Source of the DNA: JACOZM01 sp035289385 | Lineage (GTDB): Archaea; Nanobdellota; Nanobdellia; Woesearchaeales; GW2011-AR9 | Assembly: GCA_035289385.1 (NCBI GenBank) | Contig: DATDXI010000078.1 | Location: 1-30,964 of the forward strand | DNA: 30,964 bases | Direction: 5' to 3' | In this document: piece after piece, positions 29,601 through 30,964 of the stretch | Numbering within the stretch: position 1 is the stretch's first letter | Layout: every line of letters begins with the position of its first letter | Program-made: the position numbers and the translations under genes | The notes under the pieces: model-generated | What the model was told of the DNA's origin: nothing | Databases searched by the model: none | What the model saw: only the letters and a program-made list of their open reading frames with translations

Positions 29601-30964
29601 TTTATAGAGTGCTACTTCATCAAGGAGACCGTTGAAGAAATGTCTATCACCACTATTTCCACGTCTTCCAACAAATAAATTGTTGCTATTATCTACTTCT
29701 CCATAACTATCAGTGCTACTTCCTACTTCTTCGCCATTAAGATATAATCGAGTTGTTGCTCCATCTTTAACTCCCACCAGATGAACCCATTCATTAATTC
29801 TTACTGCGGAGAGAGATACTTCTGAAAAAGGGCTGCCTCTGCCAAATCTTAACTTAGCATCCTGGACATCAATAATATAAATACCATATTTATGCACCAA
29901 TATTTGATTATTTGTTATGTCATTAAAACTTGCCCAGACACTGACGGTGAAGTCTTCCGATAGGTCTAGCGGTGAACCATCTCCAGGATCAGGTATCTCC
30001 ACATAATCATCCGTTCCATCAAATGATAAAGCTTTGCCGGAGATCCCGTCAGCAGAAGAAGCTCCTTCAATAATGCCGAATGGAGCACCATCTACTTCAT
30101 TCTGGACGCTCATTTTTCCCGTAGCAGGATTTGTTAGAAGATTTTCAAACGTCCATTTGCTGGCGTAGTTGTCAAGCACAGCTTCATCAGCAGCGGATAT
30201 TTCTGCATCAAACTCGTGAAAAAGAGCGGTAATCTGGACAGCAGTTAGCGGTCGATTATAGATTTTTACTTCATCAAGAATACCCTGGAACTTTTTAAAT
30301 GTGCCACTGATATAGCCAAATCTCACAGGAGTTGTATCAACCGGAGGATTAATAGTACATGGTTCACTTTTAAGTTCATTGCCATCAAGATATAATCGTA
30401 CATTACTTCCATCATATGTTCCAGCCATATGATGCCATATCATGTCAAATGAGGTTAATGTTTCTTGTACAATGCAGGAAGTACCTCCATCATTTATGAT
30501 TTGAAACCTAACTTTTTTACTGTTAGGGTAAATCCATAATCCATAAATTTGATGATCATTACTACCTTTCCCTACCAATCGTTGCCAGCCATCCGCATTT
30601 CCCCCTTCCCATTTGAACCAAGTACTAACGGTTTGTTGCGTTCCCAATCGGAGAGCAGGATCATCAGCAACTTCAATATAATCATCCGTTCCATCAAAGC
30701 GTAAACCAGCAACAGATATTCCTTCAGCTAAGGAAGCCCCATGGACTTCTCCTGGTGGCATGTCAAGCCGAGCGTTTGCTACTGTTTGTATAGTGTCAGA
30801 TGGAGTTATGGAATTAAAATCCCAATAGCTGATATAATCTTGAGTCAGATAAGCAGATGAACTGAAATCGGGAGTGTAAGTACTTCCGTCACTACTAACA
30901 GCCGAACCTGCTGGGAAACCATCACTACTACTACTACCAACTATCCCGACGGAGCCACTGCTTG
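26679..30964 (-). CDS. Giant LamG-domain surface protein, copy B, 5' end outside window
   Basis: The frame is open through the right edge: 67 more codons precede the ATG at 30761, so at least 1427 residues are encoded and the true start lies beyond the window. The extra part is a Ser/Gly-rich segment (SSSSDGF) and the first strand of a LamG domain (YWDFNS...). Two LamG/concanavalin-like domains follow in tandem, each with FDGTDDYxE near its start and DEV..Y..PLT/ALT near its end, about residues 45-255 and 265-460. Then come the same ~1000 residues of beta modules as copy A, including TYGFVNVQGVG, FNLPVERF, the Cys pairs, and KYYLLGYNPSLLW. Copy A has only one LamG domain. It is coupled to the partner gene by ATGA. 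Confidence 0.78.
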   Translation of the reverse strand, partial: SSGSVGIVGSSSSDGFPAGSAVSSDGSTYTPDFSSSAYLTQDYISYWDFNSITPSDTIQTVANARLDMPPGEVHGASLAEGISVAGLRFDGTDDYIEVADDPALRLGTQQTVSTWFKWEGGNADGWQRLVGKGSNDHQIYGLWIYPNSKKVRFQIINDGGTSCIVQETLTSFDMIWHHMAGTYDGSNVRLYLDGNELKSEPCTINPPVDTTPVRFGYISGTFKKFQGILDEVKIYNRPLTAVQITALFHEFDAEISAADEAVLDNYASKWTFENLLTNPATGKMSVQNEVDGAPFGIIEGASSADGISGKALSFDGTDDYVEIPDPGDGSPLDLSEDFTVSVWASFNDITNNQILVHKYGIYIIDVQDAKLRFGRGSPFSEVSLSAVRINEWVHLVGVKDGATTRLYLNGEEVGSSTDSYGEVDNSNNLFVGRRGNSGDRHFFNGLLDEVALYKQALTPEQVKALYDEERGEGWNKYDPSQAELNALVDFDDDTSYLKIISKELDNRLVPRINSLSEVVKADLDLNQQAYFFKSPLVKKSPVGYFQFAGVSYIVEVVEENQFKGEVTIGIRNIVLPTYLKTEKFAIDEDYNILNIKPKTIELNVDADAQPDLYLHLQGYWNIKKELGLLILLSPVMNFDLLSSGETTLHNLDAQKFFYNGQQHTIIFIEELIDVGEPGADNIISVDGKQYLNPGDDGSDISNPFIHYFDERKTTGVSINLKQSFGNEEIGTYLPLEITRYPPELDQIYQDFFTQTKTTSIQGTTFKICKLDIPDPYIVDVCKSNEDISEQREFGLEADQPTVRETFNNLLFHYPLPESDDVPKQVNVYHLHDVDKPVLVPGIFAVNLINSRSFALKVDDEGTDEYYLLSHPQANYLDFELMEVTALLHPDLPPPIGKGDKEEVIFNLPVERFSETAKDKFRQIRVERLFEEEQEDDARYRITVETKTDNVIDLDKELETSVETYGFVNVQGVGEFRLNPTDIATAKSHMDISLDGSPIQLQFGVPQVIDEVLVHYNTVKTIDNYFHSKQADIHTYYDLSSEKSHPLSDEDFNIPLMKGHEIALGVDGKYYLLGYNPSLLWTGTEFFDLTQMRLERIGVPQGSPTERIITNYDSLTSTAIYTLESGKKIKVKLDHFDTSNKQVRFSVESPDIITEIVTSFDLRKEFMVELPQPSVGVSKVLEVSGKKFFNCDNADTKLFQNSMLLCQGSQRPVELKVNTPNSGVFNGIATYRGIFGGKKVTFQKTYDLSSSVQLKWSELTGNFSKDQFPALKINGEYFDLDGGNTLGSLRLINISSGQSFPVLQYGFEEGAQQGMIAIGETVYGFKQSLQDFMVTLTIQKESFRMLTSAGFIVQGTEEFITSVGEDIYTIRAEDYGRFLVVLLEDEQGLFYRGVMFKDAHQDVLLPNGDIIVVSVSEKEGELLLQVQS

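Overview
The window looks like a chromosome segment of a mesophilic, AT-rich archaeon, most likely a DPANN lineage of the Woesearchaeota/Pacearchaeota type. The evidence is a eukaryote-like ribosomal protein (eL33/L35Ae), archaeal IF-2 (aIF5B), a HerA-type ATPase, and archaeal promoters: TATA elements centred about 25 nt upstream of start codons (leaderless mRNAs). N-glycosylation-rich, cysteine-rich surface proteins of a style common in that group fit too. The lineage is an inference; the window carries no rRNA.

Layout. (1) 1-9.6 kb is mostly housekeeping: the end of an unknown helical protein, an HAD phosphatase-L35Ae pair, HerA-like ATPase, a DoxX-like membrane protein, a 54-residue mini-gene, a complete zinc importer (znuA, znuC, znuB) and a minus-strand group (secreted protein, AlkD-like DNA glycosylase, a coiled-coil/GNAT-like protein). 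(2) 9.7-12.8 kb holds aIF5B, a strong 176-nt foldback element, two small unknown genes and a stand-alone NOL1/NOP2/fmu-type PUA protein. (3) 12.8-17.5 kb is accessory: a MntA-HepT toxin-antitoxin pair, a calcium-binding thrombospondin-type-3 membrane protein, a wHTH/nucleotidyltransferase (AbiE-like) pair, an unknown gene, an Lrp/AsnC regulator and a small coiled-coil protein. (4) 17.6-30.96 kb is a cell-surface locus on the minus strand. A very large LamG protein is translationally coupled by ATGA to a ~460-residue membrane-anchored partner, and this two-gene cassette occurs twice. Copy A (17605-24298) continues into a cysteine-rich, Asn-rich anchor protein. Copy B (25318 to past the window end) continues instead into a PIN-domain toxin, whose likely RHH antitoxin lies tail-to-tail on the other strand between the copies.

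Best candidates for something undescribed are the duplicated giant/partner cassette and the foldback element at 11481-11656. Both edge genes (first and last) are cut by the window. Several start codons were reassigned from TATA and Shine-Dalgarno positions; alternatives are given. No tRNA, rRNA, CRISPR array or insertion-sequence transposase was seen.
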